DNA from: Candidatus Muiribacterium halophilum
Lineage (GTDB): Bacteria > Muiribacteriota > Muiribacteriia > Muiribacteriales > Muiribacteriaceae
Direction of reading: 5' to 3'
NCBI GenBank assembly: GCA_002869225.1
Contig: PKTG01000095.1
Location: forward strand, 1,997 to 37,972
Length of the DNA stretch: 35,976 nucleotides
The notes under the pieces were generated by a model. The model had not been told where the DNA came from. It saw nothing but the letters and a program-made list of their open reading frames with translations, and did no database searches. The stretch's first letter is position 1, and each line of letters begins with the position of its first letter. This document shows positions 1 to 9,001 of this stretch, one piece after another. A program made the translations under genes and the position numbers.

Positions 1-1070
1 ACATTTTCAGCACCATCAGTTGGCGATACTTCAACAAGAGAAGGTTTTGTAAGGTCCTGAGTCCTGAAATCAAAAGAAACTGTATCTATCGAGTTTCCGC
101 CTTTATCAATAAGTCCTTCAATTAATTTTACTTCGTAATAAGTGGAATCCTGAATATATTTATCGGGTATTATCTCTATCATTTTTTCATCCGCAACATA
201 TCTTGGGACTATTACCTGCTGCTCCCCATCTAAAAGAAGCTTTACGGTTTCTCTGCTTACTGTTTCAGGATTAATATCATCGTTCATATATACTTTGATA
301 GATGAAGCTATGTTATGGTCTCTTGAGTCAGCTTCAGGATCACTACGGAGTATTTCAGGTTTATCAACATCTGCTGAGAAAAACTTGATCTGATATTCAA
401 AGTTAGAGATGTTTCCAGCAAGATCAGTAAGCTTTTTACCGATTTTTATTGTATACCATTTTTCCGGTAATAATCTTGAATTAAGTTTGACTCTTACAAC
501 ATTATAGTTTTCGTCTTCATATATATCTCTTGAGATCTCTGTTCCATCTTCTGTAAATATTCTTATCTCATCATAACTCTTTGGAAGGATTCTTTCTGAG
601 AAGGTTAGTCTTAGTTCCTGATCTAGAGGCACATTTCTTTCCATATCTGCCGGATTTGAAGCTGCAAGAAATGGTCTGGTTCGATCAACAGCTTTACCGG
701 TTGAGAAAATCCAATGTACTGATGCAGGTAGTCTTGTTCCATCTAGACCTCTAATTCCTGCCCAGATGGATGCTTTATAATTTCTTCCCATGGTTAATTT
801 TTCTTTTGGTATAAAGACTGCTTTTTTGAGTAATCTATAATATTCAACTGTTCCTTCAACATTTGTATATCCATCGTTTAAGGTAAAGGTGAACTTGCTG
901 ATATCATCCGGGAACATCTCCCTGTTAAAAACGACTTCGATATTTGAATTAACATTTACATATTCGGATTCCGGAAGTGGAGATACCGAGACCACTTGCA
1001 GCGGTTCAAAAGAAAAGGCTACAAAATATATAAATATTAAAAAAAGTAATATGTTACTCGTTTTCTTCAA
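1..1070 (-). CDS. Exported Ig-like (SbsA-type) repeat protein, C-terminal part missing
   Basis: Partial gene read leftwards off the window edge; about 356 codons are visible. I place the start at a TTG at 1070-1068, preceded by a purine-rich Shine-Dalgarno stretch (AGGAAGGGGA, about 1084-1075). The first 20 or so residues are a signal peptide: KKTSNILLFLIFIYFVAFS. Then come three complete repeats of about 105 residues and the start of a fourth. Each repeat has the pattern P-x-I/V-x-x-x-x-P-x-x-x-x-x-V, then an F-x-x-x-I/M strand, and closes with a strand like WIFST or FDFRT. This is the bacterial Ig-like fold known from S-layer SbsA (Big_5). The gene overlaps the end of the upstream gene by 17 bp, which implies translational coupling. 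Likely a cell-surface or periplasmic structural protein; the ligand or partner is unknown. Function is inferred from the fold only. Confidence 0.85.
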   Translation of the reverse strand, partial: MKKTSNILLFLIFIYFVAFSFEPLQVVSVSPLPESEYVNVNSNIEVVFNREMFPDDISKFTFTLNDGYTNVEGTVEYYRLLKKAVFIPKEKLTMGRNYKASIWAGIRGLDGTRLPASVHWIFSTGKAVDRTRPFLAASNPADMERNVPLDQELRLTFSERILPKSYDEIRIFTEDGTEISRDIYEDENYNVVRVKLNSRLLPEKWYTIKIGKKLTDLAGNISNFEYQIKFFSADVDKPEILRSDPEADSRDHNIASSIKVYMNDDINPETVSRETVKLLLDGEQQVIVPRYVADEKMIEIIPDKYIQDSTYYEVKLIEGLIDKGGNSIDTVSFDFRTQDLTKPSLVEVSPTDGAEN

Positions 1071-3546
1071 CGTGTCCCCTTCCTTCTGTATAAAATACGA
1101 GTGTATAATTATTCTCCATATTCTTACCTTCGGTATCCTGGACGTATTTATTTATAGTTAGCATGTATTTTTGGTTATATTCCAGGTTTTTAAATGGAGT
1201 TAGTACCAGTTCCCTCTTTTCATCATCATAAGCAAATTTAAAATCTACTCTTCTCATAGTCATATCTCTTAATTTAACGGTAAACCTGTTAAGTGAGGCG
1301 GGGTTCATGTCTTTATTAAACTGTATGAATATCTCTTCATCACGTGGAAAATTGAGTTTTTCCTGATAAGGAAAAGTAGCTATTACTTCAGGAAGTGTCT
1401 TTTCTTTATCTGAGATTATGAATTCCCAGATTATATTTTTTGGAAAATTATTTCCATTACTATCTTTAAGCTTGTTTGTTAAAAACACTCTATATATTGT
1501 ACCAAACTCAAGATTTTCAAGAGGCTTATAAACTGCGGTAAAAGTAATAGGACTATATTCAACGACTCCTTTTATTGGAATATCTCCTTTTAAAAGTCCA
1601 AAACTGAACGGGGTAAGGCTTCTTGTATCCATAGGTTCGTTAAAAGTCACTGATACAAGAGGTTTAGTTGTATAAACCGGTGAGTTTTCTCTTGGACTTA
1701 TCGCAAGTATCTGCGGAGGCGTCTTATCTGGTGGTTCGCCAGTCCAGAATGTCGTAGATACCTCTTCTTTCATAAAATTACCAGCTATATCACTTATTCC
1801 CTGACTTAAAATCAGTCTGTAAAATCCTCTTTCTTTTAATTTATCAAATGGCTGAATAAATGCTATATTTTTTTCTATATCAAAAGTGATGTCACATTTA
1901 ACATAATCAATACCATCCGTTAATCTGACAGTGAACTTGTTCAGACTTTCAACCCTTATCTGTTCGTTGAATTTTACTTTTATAACAACGTCCGGTTTGA
2001 GTTTTGTCTCTTTATCACCTGGATAGACTTCTACGATCTCAGGAGGTACTTTGTCAGGTAGAGGTTCTGTCACAAAAGTCCATTCATAATATCTATCAAG
2101 TTCCTGACCATATATGTCTTTTATAGTCTTCGATACCCTAATATAATAGAGTGTATTATGACGAAGTTTTTCTCTAGGTGAAAAATAAGCTATGTACGAT
2201 TCACCATCATAAAATACATCGCCCCAGATGTTTTTAACACCATCTGAAAGTGTGAAGTTAAAAGCGTTAACATCCGGGATCCTTGCGGAATGCGAGAAAT
2301 CTATCTTTATTTTTGTTCCTATATCTATCATAGTGTCTCTATCTTTTGGAAAATGATCTTTTATAAAGAAAAGTTCATCAGTAGAGAATTTATATCTTTC
2401 AGTATACATCTTCTTATCATCTTCATTTTTCTTATCTATTCTTTCTATTTCTCTTGTCCCTTCGTTTATATATGCTTCTACTTCAGCACCGGTAGAGAAG
2501 GTTATGACAACATCTTCAGGCATGAACTGACCGTTTGTATCCCTGATATTCTTTCTTATTTTGAAAGTACATTTCGAGTTAATTGGAAGATTATATTCAG
2601 GGTCAAATGTAAGGATCTTATCCTTTTCATTATAATCAATATTTCCCCAAACGTTTTTAATCCCATCTGAGAGGACTATATTAAATCTGTTCAACGTCGT
2701 TGGGTCCATATTTTTGGAAAATTCTACAACTATATTTGCACCCGGAGAAACGTTAAAATCATTATTAGCAGGATAGTTATTTACAACAACTGGAGGTTCA
2801 TCCTCGTTGACTGTAGCTGTTCTGAATGTAAATTCATGAGTCCTGTTAAATGAAATACCATATATATCTTTTATGAAATTTGTTATAAGGATGCTGTACT
2901 GAGAATCAAGTGCAAAAGGTTCAAAAGGGTAAAAAACTATCGCATTGTCTTTGACTTCGAGTTTTCCAGGCCATTTTTTCTTCTGACTCTTAACCATGAA
3001 AGTATATTTGTTAACGGTTGCTTCATCGAGTGGTGCTGAGAATTTAACCGTTATAGGAATTGTTCTTTTTATCACGGATTTATCTTCAGGTTCGACAGAT
3101 ATTACTTCAAGTTCCTTTTCCGTTTCTTTACGAAATTCGGGTACTTTTGCTCTCATATCTTCGAGAGTAGTTATAACTGTTGAATCATCCATCACTCTAA
3201 AGGACCAGACTATATCTTTCTCAACTATTTTTCCTGAAACTGTCTTTACACCTTTCATTATCATTGCTTTATAGGTGTTTCCAGGTTTTAAATAATTTGA
3301 AGGAATAAAATGTGCTGTCTGCTCAGCTTCTTTATAGACGACTTTTCCTCTGAGGTCAGAGACACCGTCGTTTAATACAAAAGTGAATCTATTTATATAT
3401 TCAGGATCCATAGGTTCTGAGAATCTTACATATATTGGGGTATCTTTTTCTACTTTCATATCCTGCGCAGGATAATACTCAAACTCCATTGAGATGAGAT
3501 TAGTACATATAAATATTAATATCAGAAACGATAATATCTTTTTCAA
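1054..3546 (-). CDS. Exported protein with seven SbsA-type Ig-like repeats
   Basis: An 830-residue protein. The start is a TTG: an ATG a few bases upstream runs at once into TGA, while the TTG has a GGGGGG Shine-Dalgarno just before it. Residues 1-20 form a signal peptide (MKKILSFLILIFICTNLISM). The rest is seven tandem Ig-like repeats of about 110-120 residues, recognisable by recurring pieces such as VKFSEPMD, FTFxLxDG and IxDIxG near each repeat end. No anchor, LPXTG or C-terminal transmembrane segment is visible. The gene starts 14 bp after the 1456-residue paralogue, and the next paralogue overlaps its end, so the three form one operon. The repeated 'F(S/N)xxMDPxxxN' signature is typical of SbsA/Big_5 domains. 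Role inferred as envelope or surface structural; no catalytic motif is seen. Confidence 0.9.
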   Translation of the reverse strand: MKKILSFLILIFICTNLISMEFEYYPAQDMKVEKDTPIYVRFSEPMDPEYINRFTFVLNDGVSDLRGKVVYKEAEQTAHFIPSNYLKPGNTYKAMIMKGVKTVSGKIVEKDIVWSFRVMDDSTVITTLEDMRAKVPEFRKETEKELEVISVEPEDKSVIKRTIPITVKFSAPLDEATVNKYTFMVKSQKKKWPGKLEVKDNAIVFYPFEPFALDSQYSILITNFIKDIYGISFNRTHEFTFRTATVNEDEPPVVVNNYPANNDFNVSPGANIVVEFSKNMDPTTLNRFNIVLSDGIKNVWGNIDYNEKDKILTFDPEYNLPINSKCTFKIRKNIRDTNGQFMPEDVVITFSTGAEVEAYINEGTREIERIDKKNEDDKKMYTERYKFSTDELFFIKDHFPKDRDTMIDIGTKIKIDFSHSARIPDVNAFNFTLSDGVKNIWGDVFYDGESYIAYFSPREKLRHNTLYYIRVSKTIKDIYGQELDRYYEWTFVTEPLPDKVPPEIVEVYPGDKETKLKPDVVIKVKFNEQIRVESLNKFTVRLTDGIDYVKCDITFDIEKNIAFIQPFDKLKERGFYRLILSQGISDIAGNFMKEEVSTTFWTGEPPDKTPPQILAISPRENSPVYTTKPLVSVTFNEPMDTRSLTPFSFGLLKGDIPIKGVVEYSPITFTAVYKPLENLEFGTIYRVFLTNKLKDSNGNNFPKNIIWEFIISDKEKTLPEVIATFPYQEKLNFPRDEEIFIQFNKDMNPASLNRFTVKLRDMTMRRVDFKFAYDDEKRELVLTPFKNLEYNQKYMLTINKYVQDTEGKNMENNYTLVFYTEGRGHVEENE

Positions 3547-3560
3547 TTCATACCCCCCTT

Positions 3561-6500
3561 TTATTTCGTGGAACTCGTCCTGAACCTGTATACTTTTTGG
3601 TTTTCCATCTTAACACCAGCAGCCGACTTTATTCCGCTTGTTAAAGTCACGTTGTATAATGTATCAGTGCTAAGAGCTTTATCAGGTTTAAATACTACCC
3701 TGTAAAGAAACTTATTATAAATAAATTTTCCAGGTATTCTACTTACGCCATCTGATACTACAAATGTGTATTCGTTTATTGTTGTTGGATCCATAGGAAT
3801 ATTAAATGTTACAGAAAGGTCTATGAATACCGAAACATTTACAGAATTGTTCTCTGGATTTGTTACTACAACCAGAGGTTTTTTGATCTCCATTCCATGA
3901 CCTATAATAAAGTTATAACTCTTAGGGTTAGCAAGAACATTTCCTGCAAGATCCTGTATACCTTCGGTTATATTTACTCTATAACTACCCATAGCGAGTG
4001 TCTCTTTAGGATAAAGAACTGCTCTGTCAAGATCACCGTTATATTCAACTCTGAAATCTAAAGTATCTCCATTACTATCCTCTATCCAGAATGTGTATCT
4101 GTTAATACTGTATTTTTTGATCTTTTCAGAAAATTGAAGCATTATCTTAGAGTTTGGATCGTTGTTTCTTGAGTTTTCTTTTGGTTTAACAGACACTATC
4201 TGTGGTTTGATCCTGTCAGGTGGGTCCTGAGTCCAGAATCTCCATATATAAGTCCTGTCCAGCTGATTTCCTGAGAGATCTGAGATTGCCGAACTTATGA
4301 CTACTTTATATTCTTCTTTGTAATCGAGTGGTTTTTGAGGAACTATCTCAAGTCTATTTTCTCTAATATCATAAAACATCTTTATGTCTATCTGTTCTGT
4401 AAAAGTCTCAAGTAGGACATTTTGTGTTGTAAGTGTCTTTTCGTTAAGAGCTTCAGAGAAGAAGACATATATTCTTGGTCTTATATCAACGTTTGTATCA
4501 AGATCTGCAGGTGTATGATCAACAACTCTAGGTGGGACCATATCAGGAAGGTTCTCAGTCCTGAAACTTATTATGACCGGAGCACTTATAGTATTTCCAG
4601 CAACATCCGCCACTTCATCCACTACCACAGAATAATCTTTTTCATATTCAAGTGCATAAGCCGGTTTGATATTTACCTGTAATCTAGTCTCGTCGTATTC
4701 AAGTGCACATTCGATTATCTCGTTATGAGTATCTTTAAGATAAATATTTCTACCGGTTATTGTCTCTTCAAGCATAGGTTCACTGAAGGTGACTTTTAAA
4801 GTGTCATTTACCTTAAAGTCTTTTGATTTATCACCAGGGAAGGAGTTGACCACTTCAGGTTTTTTATTATCAGGTGCAGGTTCAGTCCTAAATCTTGAGA
4901 GATAAGTACTCTTAAGATGGTTTCCTGAAGCATCTCTGACAATTCTTGAGATTGTCATCATATATCCTGTGAAGTAATCCATATTTACTCTTGGATGCAG
5001 AATTGCCTGTTTGTTATCAATATCATATGTAACCTGACAGTTATGAGTCTCTGCTGTCTTTTCGTTTTTTATGAATAATGTAAATCTGTTTATAGAATCC
5101 CCATCCATTGCTTCGCTGAAATCTACGGTTATATCCGAATCAACAGGTATATCCTTCTGATCTTTATCAGGGAAAGTGGTTGTTATCTCAGGTCTTGTAG
5201 TATCCGGAGCAGGTACAGTTGTAAACTCGATCTTAAATGCGTTTTCCATTGGATTTCCGGCTTTATCCTTGATCACATTGTTTACCACAAAATAGTATTT
5301 AGTAGCATAATCCAAATGGGAACTTGGATAAAACTCTATACAGTTTTCTTCTGGTATATGATTTACTATGCCATCGATCCTGTCTTCGTCTTTTGAAGAG
5401 AATAATACTGAAAATTCGTTTATTGTAGATTCAGCCATCGGTTCTGAAAATTTCACTTTTATTTTTGTATTTATTGGAACGTTTTCTCTTCCGTTAGCAG
5501 GTTCATAATATACTACAGAAGGCGGAATAGTATCCGGTTCAGGCTCAATATGGAAATTCCAGACTTTCTCATGTTCCATCTCGTTTCCATATAGATCTTT
5601 TACCTTATTATCTATATACACAGTATAGGTTGTGTTGAATTTTAATTTCTGAACAGGTTCAAGCATTGCTTTTCTTGTTATATTATCGTAATTCAATTCA
5701 CATTGTATCTTATCCTTACCATCTGTCAGATAATAATTTCCTTTAAGGGTGTCTAGCTGAATATCCTCATTAAAAGTGGCTGTTATTATTGCTGATATAT
5801 CAACGTTAGTAGCACTTTCAACAGGTGATGTCATAAGAATATATGGTGGTACAACATCCGGTGGTCTCATCGTAGTGAAGAAGAATGATCTTTCATCAAA
5901 AGAGTTACGCGCAAGATCTTTCACATTTTCACTAATAAGAACTTTATATACTTTATTATAATTAAGGACTTTTAAAGGTCTTACAGATACCTGATTTGTT
6001 GCAGCAATCCATTTAAGATCGCAGTCAACTACTTCATTATCTTCATAAAGAAATATACTGTAAGGATTTACGGAAGCTTCATCAAGAGCTTCAGAAAAAT
6101 ATATTGTTATTCCTGAGTCTATTTTTATATTTGTCTGATTCATTGCAGGAATTATATTAACAACTTCAGGTGGTTTAACATCTGGATTTCTTTCTGTTGT
6201 AAAGTATATCTCAAAAGAGTCCTCCATCATGTTATGAGAAAGATCAGCGACTTCAGGACCTATTTTAAGAGTATATCTTGAAAAATATCCCATATCTATC
6301 ATTGGTTTACATACAAGTTTTCTGACTTTAGAATCTTTCATCTCAAATGTAAGATATTCCTGATGTTTTTTTGTCTCGTTAAAAAGAAATATAGTGTCGT
6401 TGTTTATTGTATCTGAGAGAACCGGTTCATCAAACTCTATTACTATATCGCTATTGATAGGTATCTTAAAATCTTTATTTGCAGGAGTAGTACCAATAAC

Positions 6501-7931
6501 CTTTGGTCCGATAGAGTCAGGTTCCGGTTCGGTCCTGAATTTAAATGAATATACATCATCAAGGAAATTTCCTGTAAGGTCTCTTATATTTTCTATTTCA
6601 ACGATATACTCGGTATTATATTCGAGTTTTTTTGATGGAATAGCTACTATTAGTCTTTCTTTGTCGTTATACACGGTCATCATCTCGACTTTGTTTTTTT
6701 GTCCTTGGGTTATCTCATAAAGTCTGAAATTTTCATCATTAATACTTGTTGGATCTAGACTTTCAGTAAATCTGGCTTTTAATTTGATTCCGATGTCCAC
6801 GCCTTTTTCTTTAGGAGCAGGATTAGTATATTTTATTGAAGGATTCGTAACATCACCTTCACTTTCCATTGAAAAGTAATATTTAAAATCATATAGCATG
6901 TTGTTATCAGACATATCTTTTATTGCCCGTGAGATCTGAACATGATATTTCTTATCATATCTAAGCCCTTTTTCGGGGATTATGATAAGTTTATTTGCAA
7001 CAGGAGAATATTTGATCTCAATATCTTCTTCATAATTATCAGTCTCATTAAATAATTTTACGTTTAAAGTATTTATTGTAACTGGATTTATACTTTCGTT
7101 AAAAGTTACTGTGATATCTGAATTTAATGCAACGGAATGTGATTTATCCGCTGGAGAAGTATTCATGACAAATGGAGGAGTCTTATCAGGCGGGTTAACA
7201 GTCTTAAACTTCCATGTTGTAGGATTAGCAAGCATGTTTCCGTATCTATCAGTTATTCCTTCGGTTATGGATACTCTATAAATATGATTATAATCAAGTA
7301 GTTCTGATGGCAGAAAGACAGCTTTTTTTAATTTATGAGAGTATTTATAAGTTCCCTGAATTATATTGCCGAGCATATCTTCAAGGTTTAAAGTATATTC
7401 ATTGATAGTCGACGGTTTTATCTCTTTATTGAAACCAACTAATATTCGAGCGTCACGAGCTATCTGTTCTTCTTCTCTTTGTGGGTATATAGATACTATC
7501 TTTGGTGGCTCTTTCTGTTCACCCTTTAATTTAACTATATCGTTTGTCTCAAATGAAAAGTTGAAATCCTTTCGGAGATGTTTGTTATTAATATCTTTGA
7601 TTATATAGGCGGCAAGGAAAATAGAATATTTTGTGTCGAGAAGAAGTTCTTCCACTGGTCTTATGTAGACTCTGAATCCGAGATCATCAAAGACGAGGGC
7701 TGTCTTGATCTCTTCTCCAAATTCGCTGTACATAGATATAGAAGAGTGATTTAGTGAAGCTTTATCCATCTGATGTGAGAATTCGATAGTTATCTGAGTG
7801 TTTACGGGGATGTTCTCAGCACCGTCCTGCGGATAGTATTTGATGATTCCAGGTCTGTAATCTTCCTCTGCAAAAGAAGTTGTTGTAAATACAAGCAGAA
7901 TTAGCCATAGTATAAGAATCTTTCTATTCAT
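3561..7931 (-). CDS. Giant exported protein with thirteen SbsA-type Ig-like repeats
   Basis: A 1456-residue protein starting at an ATG with a GAGGGTGAG Shine-Dalgarno. Residues 1-21 form a signal peptide ending ...TTSFA. I count thirteen repeats of about 110 residues. Most begin with a linker such as PDxxPPxVVxxxP and contain a 'SEPM' or 'SEAL' strand (for example VKFSEPMAESTIN), and each ends with a short strand before the next PD linker. The regular PD-x-x-x-P linkers make this a beads-on-a-string chain, in the manner of surface stalks, adhesins or S-layer arms. No enzymatic domain and no C-terminal anchor was found. It is the first gene of the leftward operon and the longest of its three paralogues. 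A long array of near-identical units is also prone to recombination, so copy number may vary between strains. The assignment to Ig-like repeats is firm; the biological role is inference. Confidence 0.9.
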   Translation of the reverse strand: MNRKILILWLILLVFTTTSFAEEDYRPGIIKYYPQDGAENIPVNTQITIEFSHQMDKASLNHSSISMYSEFGEEIKTALVFDDLGFRVYIRPVEELLLDTKYSIFLAAYIIKDINNKHLRKDFNFSFETNDIVKLKGEQKEPPKIVSIYPQREEEQIARDARILVGFNKEIKPSTINEYTLNLEDMLGNIIQGTYKYSHKLKKAVFLPSELLDYNHIYRVSITEGITDRYGNMLANPTTWKFKTVNPPDKTPPFVMNTSPADKSHSVALNSDITVTFNESINPVTINTLNVKLFNETDNYEEDIEIKYSPVANKLIIIPEKGLRYDKKYHVQISRAIKDMSDNNMLYDFKYYFSMESEGDVTNPSIKYTNPAPKEKGVDIGIKLKARFTESLDPTSINDENFRLYEITQGQKNKVEMMTVYNDKERLIVAIPSKKLEYNTEYIVEIENIRDLTGNFLDDVYSFKFRTEPEPDSIGPKVIGTTPANKDFKIPINSDIVIEFDEPVLSDTINNDTIFLFNETKKHQEYLTFEMKDSKVRKLVCKPMIDMGYFSRYTLKIGPEVADLSHNMMEDSFEIYFTTERNPDVKPPEVVNIIPAMNQTNIKIDSGITIYFSEALDEASVNPYSIFLYEDNEVVDCDLKWIAATNQVSVRPLKVLNYNKVYKVLISENVKDLARNSFDERSFFFTTMRPPDVVPPYILMTSPVESATNVDISAIITATFNEDIQLDTLKGNYYLTDGKDKIQCELNYDNITRKAMLEPVQKLKFNTTYTVYIDNKVKDLYGNEMEHEKVWNFHIEPEPDTIPPSVVYYEPANGRENVPINTKIKVKFSEPMAESTINEFSVLFSSKDEDRIDGIVNHIPEENCIEFYPSSHLDYATKYYFVVNNVIKDKAGNPMENAFKIEFTTVPAPDTTRPEITTTFPDKDQKDIPVDSDITVDFSEAMDGDSINRFTLFIKNEKTAETHNCQVTYDIDNKQAILHPRVNMDYFTGYMMTISRIVRDASGNHLKSTYLSRFRTEPAPDNKKPEVVNSFPGDKSKDFKVNDTLKVTFSEPMLEETITGRNIYLKDTHNEIIECALEYDETRLQVNIKPAYALEYEKDYSVVVDEVADVAGNTISAPVIISFRTENLPDMVPPRVVDHTPADLDTNVDIRPRIYVFFSEALNEKTLTTQNVLLETFTEQIDIKMFYDIRENRLEIVPQKPLDYKEEYKVVISSAISDLSGNQLDRTYIWRFWTQDPPDRIKPQIVSVKPKENSRNNDPNSKIMLQFSEKIKKYSINRYTFWIEDSNGDTLDFRVEYNGDLDRAVLYPKETLAMGSYRVNITEGIQDLAGNVLANPKSYNFIIGHGMEIKKPLVVVTNPENNSVNVSVFIDLSVTFNIPMDPTTINEYTFVVSDGVSRIPGKFIYNKFLYRVVFKPDKALSTDTLYNVTLTSGIKSAAGVKMENQKVYRFRTSSTK

Positions 7932-8049
7932 CTCACCCTCTCTAAATTGTTATGTCATATATATTTTTCGACTAAAAAAGGTTGTGTGTTAAAATGGAAA
8001 AAAATACCGATGACCGGAAAACGGGCAAATATTTCCTGTTTTTTGAAAG

Positions 8050-8090
8050 GTGAGAAGTGAGAAGTGAATGGGAAAAACAACGTGAAGAGG
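8050..8090. repeat. GTGAGAA heptamer repeat, copy A
   Basis: In the 222-bp gap between the divergent Ig-repeat operon and the TPR gene, GTGAGAA occurs twice in tandem, followed by GTGAATG and then AAAACAACGTGAAG. A second copy of the same arrangement (heptamers, then AAACAACGTAAAG) lies at 8799-8850, just after the TPR gene. The rest of this gap shows no convincing promoter that I would defend, and no gene. Confidence 0.6.
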
Positions 8091-8153
8091 GAAGCGAAAC
8101 TGGTAATAACTGAGTCGAGGGTCGTGGTTCAATAACAAAAAAGGAGGACAATC

Positions 8154-8816
8154 ATGCCAATAGAAAGTTTAGAAGCAAAGGAATTATTTTTGAAAGGAAT
8201 AGCGAATGCACAACAGGGGAAAATACAGCAGGCAATAGATGATCTTACAAAGGCTTTAGAAATAGAAGAAGACTATGAAATATATTTTTTAAGAGGCAAT
8301 GTTTTTGGTGTGAACGGTGATATTGACAAGGCTATTGAAGACTACAATAGTACTATTTAACTTTTTAACGATCATAGTGAAGCAATATTTCTTAGAGGAT
8401 TATCATTTATAGAAAAAGAACTTTTTGAAAAAGCTCATAATGATTTTGACAGATGTATTGAGATCATCCCACAATTTTCTCGTGCTTATGCAGAAAAAGC
8501 TTTTATATATTCAAAACAGGGTAAAGCAGAAGATGCTCTTGATTATTTTACAAAAGCAATTGAACTTGAAAAAGATAATCCAATCTTTCTTTATAATAGA
8601 AGTCTGGTATTGAACGCTTTGGAAAGATTTAATGAAGCAAAGAATGATCTTGATGAAGTCATAAAGATAGATGAGAATTTTATACACGCATATAGATTAA
8701 GAGCTTCTATTTATGAGAAATTAAAGAATGAGGATGAGTTTCAGCGGGATATGAAAAAGTTTTTTGAGTTGAAACATGAGATGGAAAATCGAGAATCAGT
8801 GAAAAGTGAAAAGTGA
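8154..8816 (+). pseudogene. TPR-repeat protein gene interrupted by an in-frame TAA
   Basis: The frame opens at an ATG with a good AAGGAGG Shine-Dalgarno and runs 68 codons to a TAA at 8358-8360. The same frame then continues for 152 further codons to a TAA ending at 8816. Translated through the stop it makes a continuous 220-residue protein with about six tetratricopeptide repeats (e.g. AIDDLTKALEIEEDY, DALDYFTKAIELEKDN). The stop falls at the end of helix B of repeat 2, in STI*LFNDHSEA. A lysine or glutamate codon (AAA or GAA) would differ by one base. No frameshift is present. It could be a recent nonsense mutation, an error in the assembly, or a readthrough site. The last codons lie inside the heptamer repeat at 8799. 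TPR proteins are protein-interaction scaffolds; no partner can be named here. Confidence 0.8.
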
Positions 8817-8850
8817 GTGGTGAATAGAATAAACAACGTAAAGCGTGGGG
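8799..8850. repeat. GTGARAA heptamer repeat, copy B
   Basis: Four tandem heptamers (GTGAAAA, GTGAAAA, GTGAGTG, GTGAATA) are followed by TAAACAACGTAAAG. This matches copy A at 8050-8090 in both parts, so the two are imperfect direct repeats bracketing the interrupted TPR gene. The last codons of that gene lie in the first heptamers. Confidence 0.6.
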
Positions 8851-8852
8851 AT

Positions 8853-8935
8853 TGGAATTTGGTGTTTGGGGTTTGGGTTGGTTTTGATCCTCTCAAAATC
8901 CAAAATCCAGTTTTATCCCAAGTCCCAGTTATTAA
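8853..8935. repeat. G/T-rich stretch followed by its A/C-rich imperfect complement
   Basis: The stretch begins G/T-rich (TTTGGGGTTTGGG and similar) and then becomes A/C-rich (CAAAATCCAAAATCC). The centre can fold: 8880-8887 pairs with 8893-8900 (TTTTGA/TCAAAA plus flanking wobble and G-C pairs) around a 5-base loop. There is no T-run, so it is not a classical terminator. It lies between the two interrupted signalling genes and looks like a degenerate intergenic repeat. Confidence 0.4.
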
Positions 8936-9001
8936 GTCCGCCTCAAACCTCTGTTTTTAAACACAGTTGCCAAACTATTTTTAAAAAGGTAAAATTATTA
9001 A

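Noticed and set aside
4422-4682. Plus-strand frames across the Ig-repeat genes and similar opposite-strand frames elsewhere
   Set aside because: They are shadows of the long real genes, with no Shine-Dalgarno and no recognisable family.
8425-8613. Plus-strand frame coding for a 62-residue peptide
   Set aside because: It is an out-of-frame shadow of the TPR gene and shows no family pattern.
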